From contig JACRIN010000015.1 of the NCBI GenBank assembly GCA_016220085.1, positions 62,001 to 126,000 of the forward strand: a DNA stretch of 64,000 nucleotides, given 5' to 3'. The notes below the pieces were generated by a model. The model was not told the DNA's origin. It did no database searches and worked only from the letters and a program-made list of their open reading frames with translations. Every line of letters begins with the position of its first letter. Within the stretch, counting starts at the first letter, position 1. Of the stretch, positions 19,257 through 27,565 are shown piece after piece. Position numbers and translations under genes: made by a program. This DNA comes from Planctomycetota bacterium (lineage in GTDB: Bacteria > Planctomycetota > UBA1135 > GCA-002686595).

Positions 19257-21277
19257 CGCGTCCCCGCGATCGCTCGCTCGGCGGCGGCGACGACGTTGGC
19301 GACCGTGAAGCCGTACTTCTCGAACACGACCTCGCCGGGCGCGGACGCGCCGAAGCGATCGACCCCGAGCACGATGCCGGCGTCGCCCGCCCATTCGCGC
19401 CAACCGAAGCTCGAGCCCGCCTCGATCACGACGCGCGCGCGCAACTTCGCCGGGAGCACGCTCTCGCGCCACGCGGCGTCCGCGCGTCGGAAGTTCTCCA
19501 TGCACGGCATCGAGACGACGCGCGCGCGGATCGACTTCGCCGCGAGCGCCGCCGCAGCGTCGACCGCGAGCGACACCTCGCTGCCGGTCGCGATCAGCAC
19601 GACGTCCGGCGCGCCGCCGGACGGCTCGTGGAGCACGTACGCTCCCTTCGCGAGGCCTTCGCGAGCCTTTTGCTTGCTGCCGGCGAGCACGGGGAGCTTT
19701 TGGCGCGACAGCACGAGCGCCGTCGGTCGCCGCTTCTGGAGCAACGCCATCCGCCAGGCTTCCGCGGTCTCGTTCGCGTCGGCCGGGCGCAACACGTCGA
19801 GCTCCGGCATCGCGCGCAACGACGCCAGGTGCTCGATCGGCTGGTGCGTCGGCCCGTCCTCGCCGACGCCGATCGAATCGTGCGTCCACACGCAGATCAA
19901 CGGCAGGTGATTGAGCGCCGCGAGCCGCACCGCGGGCCGCATGTAGTCGGAGAACACGAAGAACGTCGAGACGAACGGCCGCACGCCGCCGTGGTAGAGC
20001 ATGCCGTTGCCGATCGCTCCCATCGCGTGCTCGCGCACGCCGAAGTGCACGTTGCGCCCCGCGCCGTTCGCCGCGTCGAACGAGCCGCCCTTGTCGATCG
20101 AGGTCTTGGTCGACACCGAGAGGTCCGCGTCGCCGCCGACGAGCTCGGGCATCCGTGCCGCGAGGGCGTTCTCGGCCTTGCCGCCGGCTTCGCGTGTCGC
20201 CGGCCCCGCGCCGGCCTCCCACGTCGGCAGACCCGCGTCGAAGTCGACCGGCAATTCGCCCGCCATCCGACGCTGCCACTCCGCCGCGAGCGCCGGGTGC
20301 GCCGCCGCGTACGCCGCAAAACGGGCGTTCCATTCGGCCTCGAGCTTCGCGCCGCGCTCGACGGACGCGCGCAGGAGCCCGCGCACCTCGTCGGGCACGT
20401 GGAACGAGAGCTTCGGATCCCAGCCGAGGCGCTCCTTGGTCGCCTCGACTTCCTTCGGGCCGAGCGGCGAGCCGTGCGCGTCCGCGCTGCCCGCTTTCGC
20501 CGGCGAACCGAAGCCGATCGTCGTCTTGACGAGGATCAACGACGGCTTGAGCAACTCCGCCTTCGCCGCTTGCAGCGCGCGATCGAGCCCGGCGAGGTCG
20601 TGATTGCCGTCGACGACGATCTGCACGTGCCAGCCGTACGCGCGGTGGCGCGCGGCGACGTCCTCGGTCGAGAAGCTGAGCGACGTCGGCCCGTCGAGCG
20701 AGATGTCGTTCGAGTCGTAGAGCGCGATCAGCTTGCCGAGCTTCAGGTGGCCCGCGAGCGACGCCGCCTCCGACGTGAGGCCTTCCATCAAGTCGCCGTC
20801 GCCGACCAGCGTGTACGTCCAATGATCGACCAGCGTGTGGCCGGGTTGGTTGAAGCGCGCGGCGAGCATGCGCTCCGTGATCGCCATCCCGACCGCGTTC
20901 GCGAAGCCCTGGCCGAGCGGCCCGGTCGTCGCCTCGACGCCGGGCGTCAGGTGGACCTCCGGGTGGCCGGGCGTCTTGCTCCCCCACTGCCGAAAGCGCT
21001 TCAGGTCGTCGAGCGACACGTCGTAGCCGCAGAGATGCATCAGCGAGTAGAGCAGCATCGATCCGTGCCCCGCGGACAGCACGAAGCGATCGCGATCCGC
21101 CCAGCGCGGGTTTCCCGGGTGGTGGCGCAGGTGACGCTGCCACAGGACCCAGGCCATCGGCGCCGCGCCGAGCGGCAGGCCGGGGTGACCGGAATTGGCG
21201 TGCTGCACGCCGTCGATCGACAGCGTGCGGATCGTGTTGATGCAAAGCTCGTCGAGCGATTTCTCGAGCGTGGTCAT
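19253..21277 (-). CDS. tkt: Transketolase
   Basis: Transketolase moves two-carbon units between sugar phosphates in the pentose phosphate and Calvin-type pathways using thiamine diphosphate. The 674-residue protein has [13 protein letters not shown], the TPP motif region [27 protein letters not shown] and the pyrimidine-domain [14 protein letters not shown]. The ATG at 21277 has GGAGGA five bases upstream. It is divergent from the exported protein at 21749. Confidence 0.97.
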   Translation of the reverse strand: MTTLEKSLDELCINTIRTLSIDGVQHANSGHPGLPLGAAPMAWVLWQRHLRHHPGNPRWADRDRFVLSAGHGSMLLYSLMHLCGYDVSLDDLKRFRQWGSKTPGHPEVHLTPGVEATTGPLGQGFANAVGMAITERMLAARFNQPGHTLVDHWTYTLVGDGDLMEGLTSEAASLAGHLKLGKLIALYDSNDISLDGPTSLSFSTEDVAARHRAYGWHVQIVVDGNHDLAGLDRALQAAKAELLKPSLILVKTTIGFGSPAKAGSADAHGSPLGPKEVEATKERLGWDPKLSFHVPDEVRGLLRASVERGAKLEAEWNARFAAYAAAHPALAAEWQRRMAGELPVDFDAGLPTWEAGAGPATREAGGKAENALAARMPELVGGDADLSVSTKTSIDKGGSFDAANGAGRNVHFGVREHAMGAIGNGMLYHGGVRPFVSTFFVFSDYMRPAVRLAALNHLPLICVWTHDSIGVGEDGPTHQPIEHLASLRAMPELDVLRPADANETAEAWRMALLQKRRPTALVLSRQKLPVLAGSKQKAREGLAKGAYVLHEPSGGAPDVVLIATGSEVSLAVDAAAALAAKSIRARVVSMPCMENFRRADAAWRESVLPAKLRARVVIEAGSSFGWREWAGDAGIVLGVDRFGASAPGEVVFEKYGFTVANVVAAAERAIAGTR

Positions 21278-21748
21278 GTCTCCTCCAGCTCCTGTGCGGG
21301 CGGCGCCAGCGCGTAGATTGCGAAGCGCGCTCGCCGTCGGCAAGCAGCGATTCGACGTCGGCGCGGGTCGCGACACTCCCGCGTCCGCCGCGCGGGTGCC
21401 GGCGCGACTTGCGGGCGCTGCGCGCGGGCGAAACCCGCGGGGCGCCGCGCGAGCCCGTCCGGTGTGAACCACGCCCGGGCCAGGCGCCGCGGGCGCAAGC
21501 CGACGCGGACTCCCGCCTGCGCAAAGGCACGGGGCGAGCGCTCCCCGCGCTCCGAACTCGCCGTACGCCGCGAGTGAGCACCGCGCACCCCGCTTGCCCC
21601 TCGCGACGGAGACCTTTCGCCGCAGAGCGGACTTCTCGAGTCGCGTGTAGGCTGTCCCCTGCTTGCCGTCTCGCGCCGAGGAGACGCGCACGTCGCGCGC
21701 TCTCCAGAACTTGTTCGCGCGATGCGGCGGCAGAGAAGGATTGGTCTC
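21278..21748. other. Divergent intergenic region, tkt / exported protein
   Basis: This stretch of about 470 bases must hold the promoters for tkt (minus) and the exported protein (plus). TAGGCT at 21646-21651, with TCTCGAG-rich sequence before it, resembles the TAGGCT also seen ahead of the tandem paralogue at 23318. I see no convincing gene; the long reading frames here lack family features. Confidence 0.4.
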
Positions 21749-22939
21749 ATGCTCCCGCTGAACCGCTTAGCCTTCGTCCCCCTCGCGCTCGCAACGACCG
21801 CGTTCGCCCAAAGCGCCGACGTCAGCACCCAGGCTTCCACGACCGCCGTGGGCACGACGTACTTCGCGGCTCCGACCGACGCACCGTTCGTCTACACGAA
21901 CGGCCCGTACATCACCGGCTTCGGCAACGGAGTCGGCGGCGCGAACACCAGCATCATCGAGAGCGGCTGGAACACGTTCGGGTACGGAGTCCAAGCCTCC
22001 GGCGCGACCGACAACCGGATCGCCGACGACTTCGTCGTGCCCGCGGGCCAGACGTGGACGCTGTCGAAGCTCCACTGGCTCACCTACCAAACTGGCGCGC
22101 CGACCAGCGGCACGATCACCGGCATCAACGTCCGGCTGTGGAACACGCTGCCGGTCACCGGCGGCACGCCGGTGTGGTCGAGCGCCGCGAACGTGCTGCT
22201 GACGTCGACGTGGACAGGCGTGTATCGCGTGCTCGCGATCCCCGGCGACAACCAGCGCGCGATCATGGACGCCGTCGCCGACCTCGCCGCGGCGCCGGTG
22301 CTCGGACCGGGCACGTACTGGGTCGACGTGCAACTCACCGGCACGCTCTCCTCGGGCCCGTGGGCTCCGCCGACCGTGCCGCACGTCGCGGCCGACAACG
22401 GACGTCAATCGATCAGCGGCACATGGGCGCCGACCGCCGACTCGCTGACGCTGCTCCCGCAGGACTTCCCGTTCGCGCTCGAAGGCGATGACGGCGGCGG
22501 GGGCGGTTGCGGCATCGCGACGACGTACTGCGTCGCGAAGGTCAACTCGCTCGGTTGCACGCCGTTGATCTCGTTGACCGGATCGGTCAGCGCGAGCTCG
22601 GGCTCCGGCGCGACGCTGCTCGCGTCGAACGTGCTCGGCAACGTCTTCGGCGAGTTCTTCCACGGCACGACCGGCGCGGCGAGCACTCCGTTCGGCGGCG
22701 GCACGCTGTGCGTCCAAGGACCGCTGGTGCGCCACGCGGTGAAGTTCTCCGGCGGCACGTCGGGCTCTTGCGGCGGTGCGATCAGCGAGGACTTCAACAC
22801 CTACATCGCGAGCGGTGCGGACCCGGCATTGGTCGCCGGCGCCAACGTGTGGATCCAGAACTGGACGCGCGATCCCGGCATGGCAGCCCCGGACCGGATC
22901 GGCCTGACCGGCGGCGTCACAGTGTTGATTTGCCCGTGA
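21749..22939 (+). CDS. Exported protein with planctomycete-type C-terminal domain (copy 1)
   Basis: This 396-residue protein has a signal peptide of about 20 residues ending AFAQ and a beta-rich body starting [19 protein letters not shown]. It ends in a C-terminal domain of about 130 residues that begins [13 protein letters not shown] and includes [17 protein letters not shown] and a RDPG motif. No enzyme motif is visible. The ATG at 21749 has AAGGA about eight bases upstream; a more distal ATG at 21722 lacks this. The gene at 23405 is a clear tandem paralogue, similar over the whole length, so a local duplication is likely. A surface or extracellular structural role is an inference. Confidence 0.85.
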   Translation: MLPLNRLAFVPLALATTAFAQSADVSTQASTTAVGTTYFAAPTDAPFVYTNGPYITGFGNGVGGANTSIIESGWNTFGYGVQASGATDNRIADDFVVPAGQTWTLSKLHWLTYQTGAPTSGTITGINVRLWNTLPVTGGTPVWSSAANVLLTSTWTGVYRVLAIPGDNQRAIMDAVADLAAAPVLGPGTYWVDVQLTGTLSSGPWAPPTVPHVAADNGRQSISGTWAPTADSLTLLPQDFPFALEGDDGGGGGCGIATTYCVAKVNSLGCTPLISLTGSVSASSGSGATLLASNVLGNVFGEFFHGTTGAASTPFGGGTLCVQGPLVRHAVKFSGGTSGSCGGAISEDFNTYIASGADPALVAGANVWIQNWTRDPGMAAPDRIGLTGGVTVLICP

Positions 22940-22948
22940 TCCAAGCGA

Positions 22949-22980
22949 CTCGCGCCAGCACGCGTTGACGTGCGCGCGAG
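22949..22980 (+). terminator. Hairpin after exported protein copy 1
   Basis: CTCGCGC (22949-22955) pairs with GCGCGAG (22974-22980), and inside it GCACG pairs with CGTGC around the loop CGTTGA. It starts ten bases after the stop codon. There is no T-run, so factor-independent termination is uncertain. Confidence 0.5.
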
Positions 22981-23404
22981 CACGATCTCCGAGGTCGGCC
23001 ACCCCGCGGTGTCCGGCCTCGGACTGCTTTCGGCCTGCCTCCGCTGCCCGCGCCCCGCGGCGTCGAGACGCGGGGCGCCGCGCCGGGTCGCGCCGGGTCC
23101 CGGCCGGTCGCGGCCGGACCGCGCGCCTTCGCGGAATGCAGACGCGCAGCGACCACGGGTCGGATTCATGCGTTGCGAACACGAGCTCCGGCAAGTCCGT
23201 GCGCACTCGCCCGAACATCGGCGCAGCGCACGGAACTCGTTCGCGGCGCCGATTCGACGCCGCTGGAGGCCGCCATTTTTGGTCCCCCAATTCTCGCGAG
23301 CGTCGGTAGGCTCCAGCTAGCGACCGTTCCTGCTTTCCACGGAACTCGCATGTCGCGTGCTCCTGCCCCTCTCGACGGAACGGCACAAACGAAAGATGGA
23401 CTCC
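22981..23404. other. Intergenic region between the tandem exported genes
   Basis: No gene is supported here. Near the right end TAGGCT (23318-23323), followed by CCAGCTAGCGACC, parallels the sequence ahead of the first copy and probably marks the promoter of the second gene. Confidence 0.35.
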
Positions 23405-24604
23405 ATGCTCTCGCTGAATCGCTTGGCCTTCGTTTCGATGACCTGCACGCTCGCGGCCGCCGCGAACGCTCAAAGCTCGGACGTCAGTGGTACGGCGTCG
23501 ACCAGCACCGCCGCGACTTCGTACTTCGCAGCGCCGACGGATGCGCCGTTCGTCTACACGAACGGTCCCTACGTCACGGGCACCGGCAACGGCGCCGGCG
23601 GCGCGAACACGAGTGAGATCGAGGCCGGCTGGAACACGTTCGGCTTCGGGTGCCAAGGAACCGCAACGGTCAACAACCGCATCGCCGACGACTTCGTCGT
23701 TCCCGCGGGCGAAGCGTGGACGCTGAGCAAGCTGCACTGGCTCGGCTACCAGACCGGCGCGCCGACTTCCGGCACGATCACCAGCATCCAAGTCAACCTC
23801 TGGAACACGATGCCGGTGACCGGCGGCACGCCGATGTGGACGAGCGCCGCGAACGTGATGCTCAGCAAGACGTGGACGGGCGTCTATCGCGTGACGCCGA
23901 CGACGCTGACGGACAGCACGCGCGCGATCCTCGACGTGCAAGGCGACCTCACGGGCTCGCCGGTGTTGACGCCCGGAACCTACTGGGTCGACATCCAGCT
24001 CAAGGGCTCGCTCACGTCGGGTCCGTGGGCACCGCCGACCGTTCCTCGCCTCGCCACCGACAACGGCCGTCAGTTCCAAACCGCCACGGGTTGGGCGCCG
24101 ACGTCCGACACGCTGATGCTGCTGCCGCAGGACTTCCCGTTCGCCCTCGAGGGTGACGACGGCGTCAGCGGCTGCGGGGCGGTGACAGCCTACTGCACGG
24201 CCAAGGTCAACAGCCTCGGCTGCACGCCGGCGGTCGCGTCCTCCGGCGCGGCGCCAAGTGTCTCCGGTTGCGCTTCCGCGTTCAACCTGACCGCGACGAA
24301 CCTGCTCGGCAACAAGAACGGCTTGTGGTTCTACGGCACGAACGGTCTCGCCGGCACCGCGTTCCAAGGCGGACACCTCTGCATCAAGCCGGCGATCAAG
24401 CGCCTCTCCGTGACTAACTCCGGCGGCGCGGGCACGGCCTGCAACGGCTCGCTCGGCACCGACTTCAACGCTCGCATCTGCAGCGGCTCGGACGCGGCGC
24501 TGATCGCCGGCGCCCTGGTCGGCACGCAGTGCTGGTCGCGCGACCCCAACAGCCCGAGCACGACGAACCTGACGTCGGCGCTCAGCTTCACGATTTGCCC
24601 GTGA
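23405..24604 (+). CDS. Exported protein with planctomycete-type C-terminal domain (copy 2)
   Basis: This 399-residue paralogue of the gene at 21749 has a signal peptide ending AAANAQ and the same [19 protein letters not shown] opening. The middle ([31 protein letters not shown]) is nearly identical, and the C-terminal domain begins [13 protein letters not shown]. The ATG at 23405 aligns with the paralogue's start; an in-frame ATG lies at 23396. The Gly-rich linker before the C-terminal domain differs between copies. Function is unknown; the domain layout suggests secretion and attachment to, or assembly on, the cell surface. Confidence 0.85.
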   Translation: MLSLNRLAFVSMTCTLAAAANAQSSDVSGTASTSTAATSYFAAPTDAPFVYTNGPYVTGTGNGAGGANTSEIEAGWNTFGFGCQGTATVNNRIADDFVVPAGEAWTLSKLHWLGYQTGAPTSGTITSIQVNLWNTMPVTGGTPMWTSAANVMLSKTWTGVYRVTPTTLTDSTRAILDVQGDLTGSPVLTPGTYWVDIQLKGSLTSGPWAPPTVPRLATDNGRQFQTATGWAPTSDTLMLLPQDFPFALEGDDGVSGCGAVTAYCTAKVNSLGCTPAVASSGAAPSVSGCASAFNLTATNLLGNKNGLWFYGTNGLAGTAFQGGHLCIKPAIKRLSVTNSGGAGTACNGSLGTDFNARICSGSDAALIAGALVGTQCWSRDPNSPSTTNLTSALSFTICP

Positions 24605-24654
24605 TTTGAAATCGGGCCGTCGACCTCCGTCGGGGGCTCGATCGAACGAAGCAT

Positions 24655-24688
24655 GCGGGACCAGTCGCCATCGCGCGGCTGGTCCCGC
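24655..24688 (+). terminator. Ten-base-pair stem-loop after exported protein copy 2
   Basis: GCGGGACCAG (24655-24664) is the exact complement of CTGGTCCCGC (24679-24688) around a 14-base loop, starting 50 bases after the stop. No T-run follows. Because tmRNA converges from the right, it may serve either transcript. The rest of 24689-24943 holds no gene I can support. Confidence 0.5.
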
Positions 24689-24943
24689 ACTCGTTGGAGC
24701 GCGCGGCGTCGACGCGGTCGGCCGCACGCCGCAGGCGAGCGGCCTGGCCCGCACCCTCGACGGGGACGGCAAGCTCGGGTGCGTGCCGCGCGGAGCCTGC
24801 GCTCGGCGTTCCGGCTCGCGGGCTCACGGCCAGAGCCTCGGGCTCGCAACCGGTGCGTCGGAAACGCGCCGACGCGCGAGCGACCGGCTCGCCGCCGACG
24901 ACGGCCGAAACCGAGCGACCCTATCCGGGCCGAAGCGAACGGG

Positions 24944-25297
24944 TGGTGGAGGCGGCGGGAGTTGAACCCGCGTCCCGGAATCACGCCGCGCCGTGCATCT
25001 ACGTGTGTAGTTCGCGCTTTGGTTCTCGTCGCGGGCGCGCCCGTGAACAGGCTCGCACACGACCAACTCTCGAAGTTCTCGTCGCGTCGCCCCGGAGTGC
25101 GGCTTCGCGACCAGCCCGCTGTGGCGTTCACCCGCAGCCGCGGACACTCCGCGGGGAACGGCTACCTATTGACTAGGCGGCGAGAGCAAAAGGTTCGGCA
25201 GATTAGCCGTGTTCCCGAGAGGGTTTAGCGGGGTGACTCGAGATCCCCGACACGCAGCCCGACGAAGAACGAAACCGGTCGAAACCAGTTCGCCCCC
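24944..25297 (-). ncRNA. ssrA: Transfer-messenger RNA, tag AEPFALAA
   Basis: tmRNA rescues stalled ribosomes and adds a degradation tag. On the minus strand the 5' end GGGGGCG pairs with CGCCTCC before discriminator A and encoded CCA. The conserved AACTGGTTTCGAC follows the acceptor stem, and the T-arm reads CGCGGGTTCAACTCCCG. The tag frame runs from the resume codon GCC at 25199 to TAG at 25173-25175 and encodes A-E-P-F-A-L-A-A. The total of 354 bases is normal. smpB, encoding its partner protein, lies directly upstream on the same strand. Confidence 0.95.
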
Positions 25298-25311
25298 ACG
25301 TTGGTCGACCG

Positions 25312-25339
25312 ATCCTAGCACAAGCGCCGCGTCGGTTCA
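25312..25339 (-). promoter_or_regulatory. Probable ssrA promoter
   Basis: On the minus strand TAGGAT (25312-25317) lies about 15 bases before the tmRNA 5' end, with TGAACC (25334-25339) 16 bases upstream as a weak -35. It overlaps the last codon of smpB. Confidence 0.45.
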
Positions 25340-25804
25340 GCGCCGGCGCGAGAGCGCGCGATCCATGTCGCGGCGATCGTCGCGTTCCTTCATCGACGCG
25401 CGCTTGTCGTGCAGCTTCTTCCCGCGCGCCAGGCCGATCAAGAGCTTCACCCGAGGGCCTTTGAAGTAGAGCGTCAGCGGCACCATCGTCACGCCCTTCT
25501 CCTTGACGCGCTTGTACCACTGCTCGATCTCCTTGCGATGCGCGAGCATCCGCCGCTCGCGACCGGGCGCGTGGTTGAAGATGTTGCCCTGCTTGTATTC
25601 GGGGATGTGCGAGCCGACGAGCCAGAGCTCGTCCTTGCGGACCATCGCGTACGCCTCCGCGATCGACGCGCCGCCTTGGCGCAGGCTCTTCACCTCGGTG
25701 CCGGTGAGCTCCAGGCCGCACTCGAGCTCCGCGAGGATCTCGTACTCGTGGCGCGCCTTGCGGTTTTGCGCGAGCACGCGCGGCGACGGGTCTTTCTCGG
25801 CCAC
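25337..25804 (-). CDS. smpB: SsrA-binding protein
   Basis: SmpB binds tmRNA and brings it to stalled ribosomes. The 155-residue protein has the family core ELTGTEVKSLRQGGASIAEAY, HIPEYKQGNIFNH and LYFKGPRVKLLIGLARGKKLHDKR, with the usual basic C-terminal tail. The start is a GTG at 25804. It lies 40 bases upstream of ssrA on the same strand, a common arrangement. Confidence 0.97.
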   Translation of the reverse strand: MAEKDPSPRVLAQNRKARHEYEILAELECGLELTGTEVKSLRQGGASIAEAYAMVRKDELWLVGSHIPEYKQGNIFNHAPGRERRMLAHRKEIEQWYKRVKEKGVTMVPLTLYFKGPRVKLLIGLARGKKLHDKRASMKERDDRRDMDRALSRRR

Positions 25805-25851
25805 GCGCGGAGGATAGCCGCTCGCGAGCGCCGATTCGCCTCAGGACGCCG

Positions 25852-25880
25852 TTGACGGCGCGCCTTCCTCTCTCTACTTT
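25852..25880 (+). promoter_or_regulatory. Promoter of tRNA-Leu(CAG)
   Basis: TTGACG (25852-25857), a 17-base spacer and TACTTT (25875-25880) place a transcription start about 8 bases before the tRNA. The -35 matches consensus at five of six positions. Confidence 0.6.
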
Positions 25881-25894
25881 CTCGCCCCCTGCGT

Positions 25895-25984
25895 GCCCGG
25901 GTGGCGGAATTGGCAGACGCGCAAGGTTCAGGTCCTTGTTTCCTAACCATGGAAGTGGGGGTTCGACCCCCCCCCCGGGCACCA
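25895..25984 (+). tRNA. tRNA-Leu (anticodon CAG)
   Basis: The acceptor GCCCGGG pairs with CCCGGGC, followed by discriminator A and encoded CCA. The anticodon stem CAAGG/CCTTG encloses TTCAGGT, giving anticodon CAG. The long variable arm is that of a leucine tRNA, and the T-arm is GGGGG-TTCGACC-CCCCC. Confidence 0.96.
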
Positions 25985-26284
25985 GCTTCCTCCTCGAAGC
26001 GCAGCGGCGGACGCCGCGCGCGACGCTCGGGTTCGCTGCAAACGCAAATCGGAAGCGCGGCTGTTCCTGGCGGGCCGTGAGGTCGCGGTGAACGCGCGCC
26101 AAGCGTGCTGAGGGCTCGGCCGAGGAACGCACCGAGCCCTTGCTTGCTGTTGCGACCGGCGGCTGGCTCTCGCAGCGGGCGACTTGCCGCGCAGCGCGCC
26201 CCGCAGGAAACGGGTCGCTGCACGAGGGTCACCGCGGAAGGGCCGCCGCGCGCCGAACGAGTCCGGCGCGCACGCCGTGGTCGC

Positions 26285-26383
26285 TCAGAAGGAGTTGTCC
26301 TTCGGGTACGCGAGCATCGCGACGATCAGCAGCACGACGAGCACGACGGCGGCCGCGATCGCGATCCACCATCCGATCGCCAC
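26285..26383 (-). CDS. Small single-pass membrane protein (32 residues)
   Basis: A GTG at 26383, three bases after the rsmG stop, opens a 32-residue frame. A WWIAIAAAVV segment leads into a continuous hydrophobic stretch of about 22 residues, and the polar tail is AYPKDNSF before a TGA. GGAAG stands nine bases before the start, within the end of rsmG. The pattern of ribosome-binding site, one membrane helix and a short charged tail is that of a genuine small membrane protein co-transcribed with rsmG. Function unknown. The 300 bases between it and tRNA-Leu hold nothing else I can support. Confidence 0.55.
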   Translation of the reverse strand: MAIGWWIAIAAAVVLVVLLIVAMLAYPKDNSF

Positions 26384-26386
26384 GCG

Positions 26387-27331
26387 CTAACTTCCGTGCC
26401 CGCCGGGCGCGCGGTAGACCAGGATCGCGCGATCGCCCATCTCGTCGGGGAGCTTGTGCTCGATCACCGTGTCGAGCCTGAACCCGAGGCGCTCGGCCTC
26501 GCGCTCCGCGGCGCGCACTTCGCGCGACCAGGACGGCCCCTTGAACATCAGCAGGTCCTTGTGCGAGTGGCGGACCTTGCGCAGCAGTCGGACGTTCTCG
26601 CGCACGGAGCTGATCGCGCGCATGAGGACGATGTCGTAGCGGTTGCGCGCGAGGTGGTCCTCCGCGCGCTCGTGGACCGCGAAGGCGTTCTTGATGCCGA
26701 GCTTCGCGATCGTCTCGCCGACGAAGTCCGAGCGCTTCTTCAGTGAATCGAGCAGCCCGACCTTTGCGTGGGGCTCGGCGAGCGCGATCGGCACGCCGGG
26801 GAAGCCCGCGCCGGTGCCGATGTCGAGCAGGCTGCGCCCCATCAACGGCACGATGCGCGTCGCACGCCACGAGTCGAGGTAGTGCTTCGCAGCGACTTCC
26901 TTCGGCAGCACGATCGCGGTCAGGTTCATGCGCTGGTTGCCTTCGAGCACCGCGCGCGCGTGCTCGGCGTAGCGCTCGAGCACCGAATCCTCGACCTCGA
27001 GCCCCTGGAACGCCCAGCTCATCGCCGCGCGCAACTCGTCGAGCGAGGGCAGCGGCGTCGCGGCGTGCAGGAGCTTCGAATCGGGATCCTCGCCCTTCTT
27101 GCCGCCCGCGACGGGCGCGGCGCCTTCCGGTTCGGCGACGTCGTCGCCCGAGTCTGCGCCGGGTTCCTTGCCGCTTTCCTTGCCGCTTTCCTTGCCGCTT
27201 TCCTTGCCGCGTCCCTTGCCGCCTTCCTTGGCGGGCTCCGTGGGGGCGTGATCGGGCTCCTCGTCTTCGCGTCCGCGTGCGGACTCGGGCTCGCGTCCGC
27301 GCGCGGAATCGGCGGTATCCAGGGAGCTCAT
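26387..27331 (-). CDS. rsmG: 16S rRNA m7G527 methyltransferase with low-complexity N-terminus
   Basis: RsmG methylates N7 of G527 in 16S rRNA. The family core occupies residues ~95-314: NQRMNLTAI, KHYLDSW, LLDIGTGAGFPGVPIAL (SAM motif) and VLMRAISSV. The first ~85 residues are an unusual hydrophilic extension rich in Gly, Glu, Lys and Ser with three tandem GKES units encoded by 12-base repeats (about 27172-27208). The ATG at 27331 is kept, but internal starts could give a normal 210-residue enzyme. tRNA-Trp lies 34 bases upstream on the same strand and may share its transcript. Confidence 0.93.
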   Translation of the reverse strand: MSSLDTADSARGREPESARGREDEEPDHAPTEPAKEGGKGRGKESGKESGKESGKEPGADSGDDVAEPEGAAPVAGGKKGEDPDSKLLHAATPLPSLDELRAAMSWAFQGLEVEDSVLERYAEHARAVLEGNQRMNLTAIVLPKEVAAKHYLDSWRATRIVPLMGRSLLDIGTGAGFPGVPIALAEPHAKVGLLDSLKKRSDFVGETIAKLGIKNAFAVHERAEDHLARNRYDIVLMRAISSVRENVRLLRKVRHSHKDLLMFKGPSWSREVRAAEREAERLGFRLDTVIEHKLPDEMGDRAILVYRAPGGHGS

Positions 27332-27364
27332 GGGGTTCGGGAAGGACCTCGAGGCGGATCGATG

Positions 27365-27441
27365 TGGCAGGGCAGCAGGGATTCGAACCCCGAACCTACT
27401 GATTTGGAATCAGTCGCTCTAACCGTTGGAGCTACTGCCCT
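27365..27441 (-). tRNA. tRNA-Trp (anticodon CCA)
   Basis: On the minus strand AGGGCAG pairs with CTGCCCT, followed by discriminator G and encoded CCA (27365-27367). The anticodon stem CTGAT/ATCAG encloses TCCAA, giving anticodon CCA. Confidence 0.96.
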
Positions 27442-27453
27442 ACGCGGCGAGAC

Positions 27454-27482
27454 AAGGTATCGGCGAGCGCGTGGCGCCGCAA
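27454..27482 (-). promoter_or_regulatory. Promoter of tRNA-Trp
   Basis: On the minus strand TTGCGG (27477-27482), a 17-base spacer and TACCTT (27454-27459) sit just upstream of the tRNA. The same promoter may also transcribe rsmG. Confidence 0.55.
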
Positions 27483-27565
27483 GCGAGCAGCAGCTCGCGT
27501 TTGCGCCGGAGCGCGCGGACGCGTAAGGTGTTCCGACGCTGATCCGCGAACACGCTCCTCTGCAG

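Noticed and set aside
21767-24772. A minus-strand open frame of about 1,000 codons across the exported genes
   Set aside because: It crosses both plus-strand genes and the spacer between them, which is unlikely for a real gene, and has no motif.
27172-27208. CRISPR-like short repeats
   Set aside because: The 12-base repeats are contiguous, lack spacers and encode GKES in frame within rsmG, so they are a coding microsatellite.
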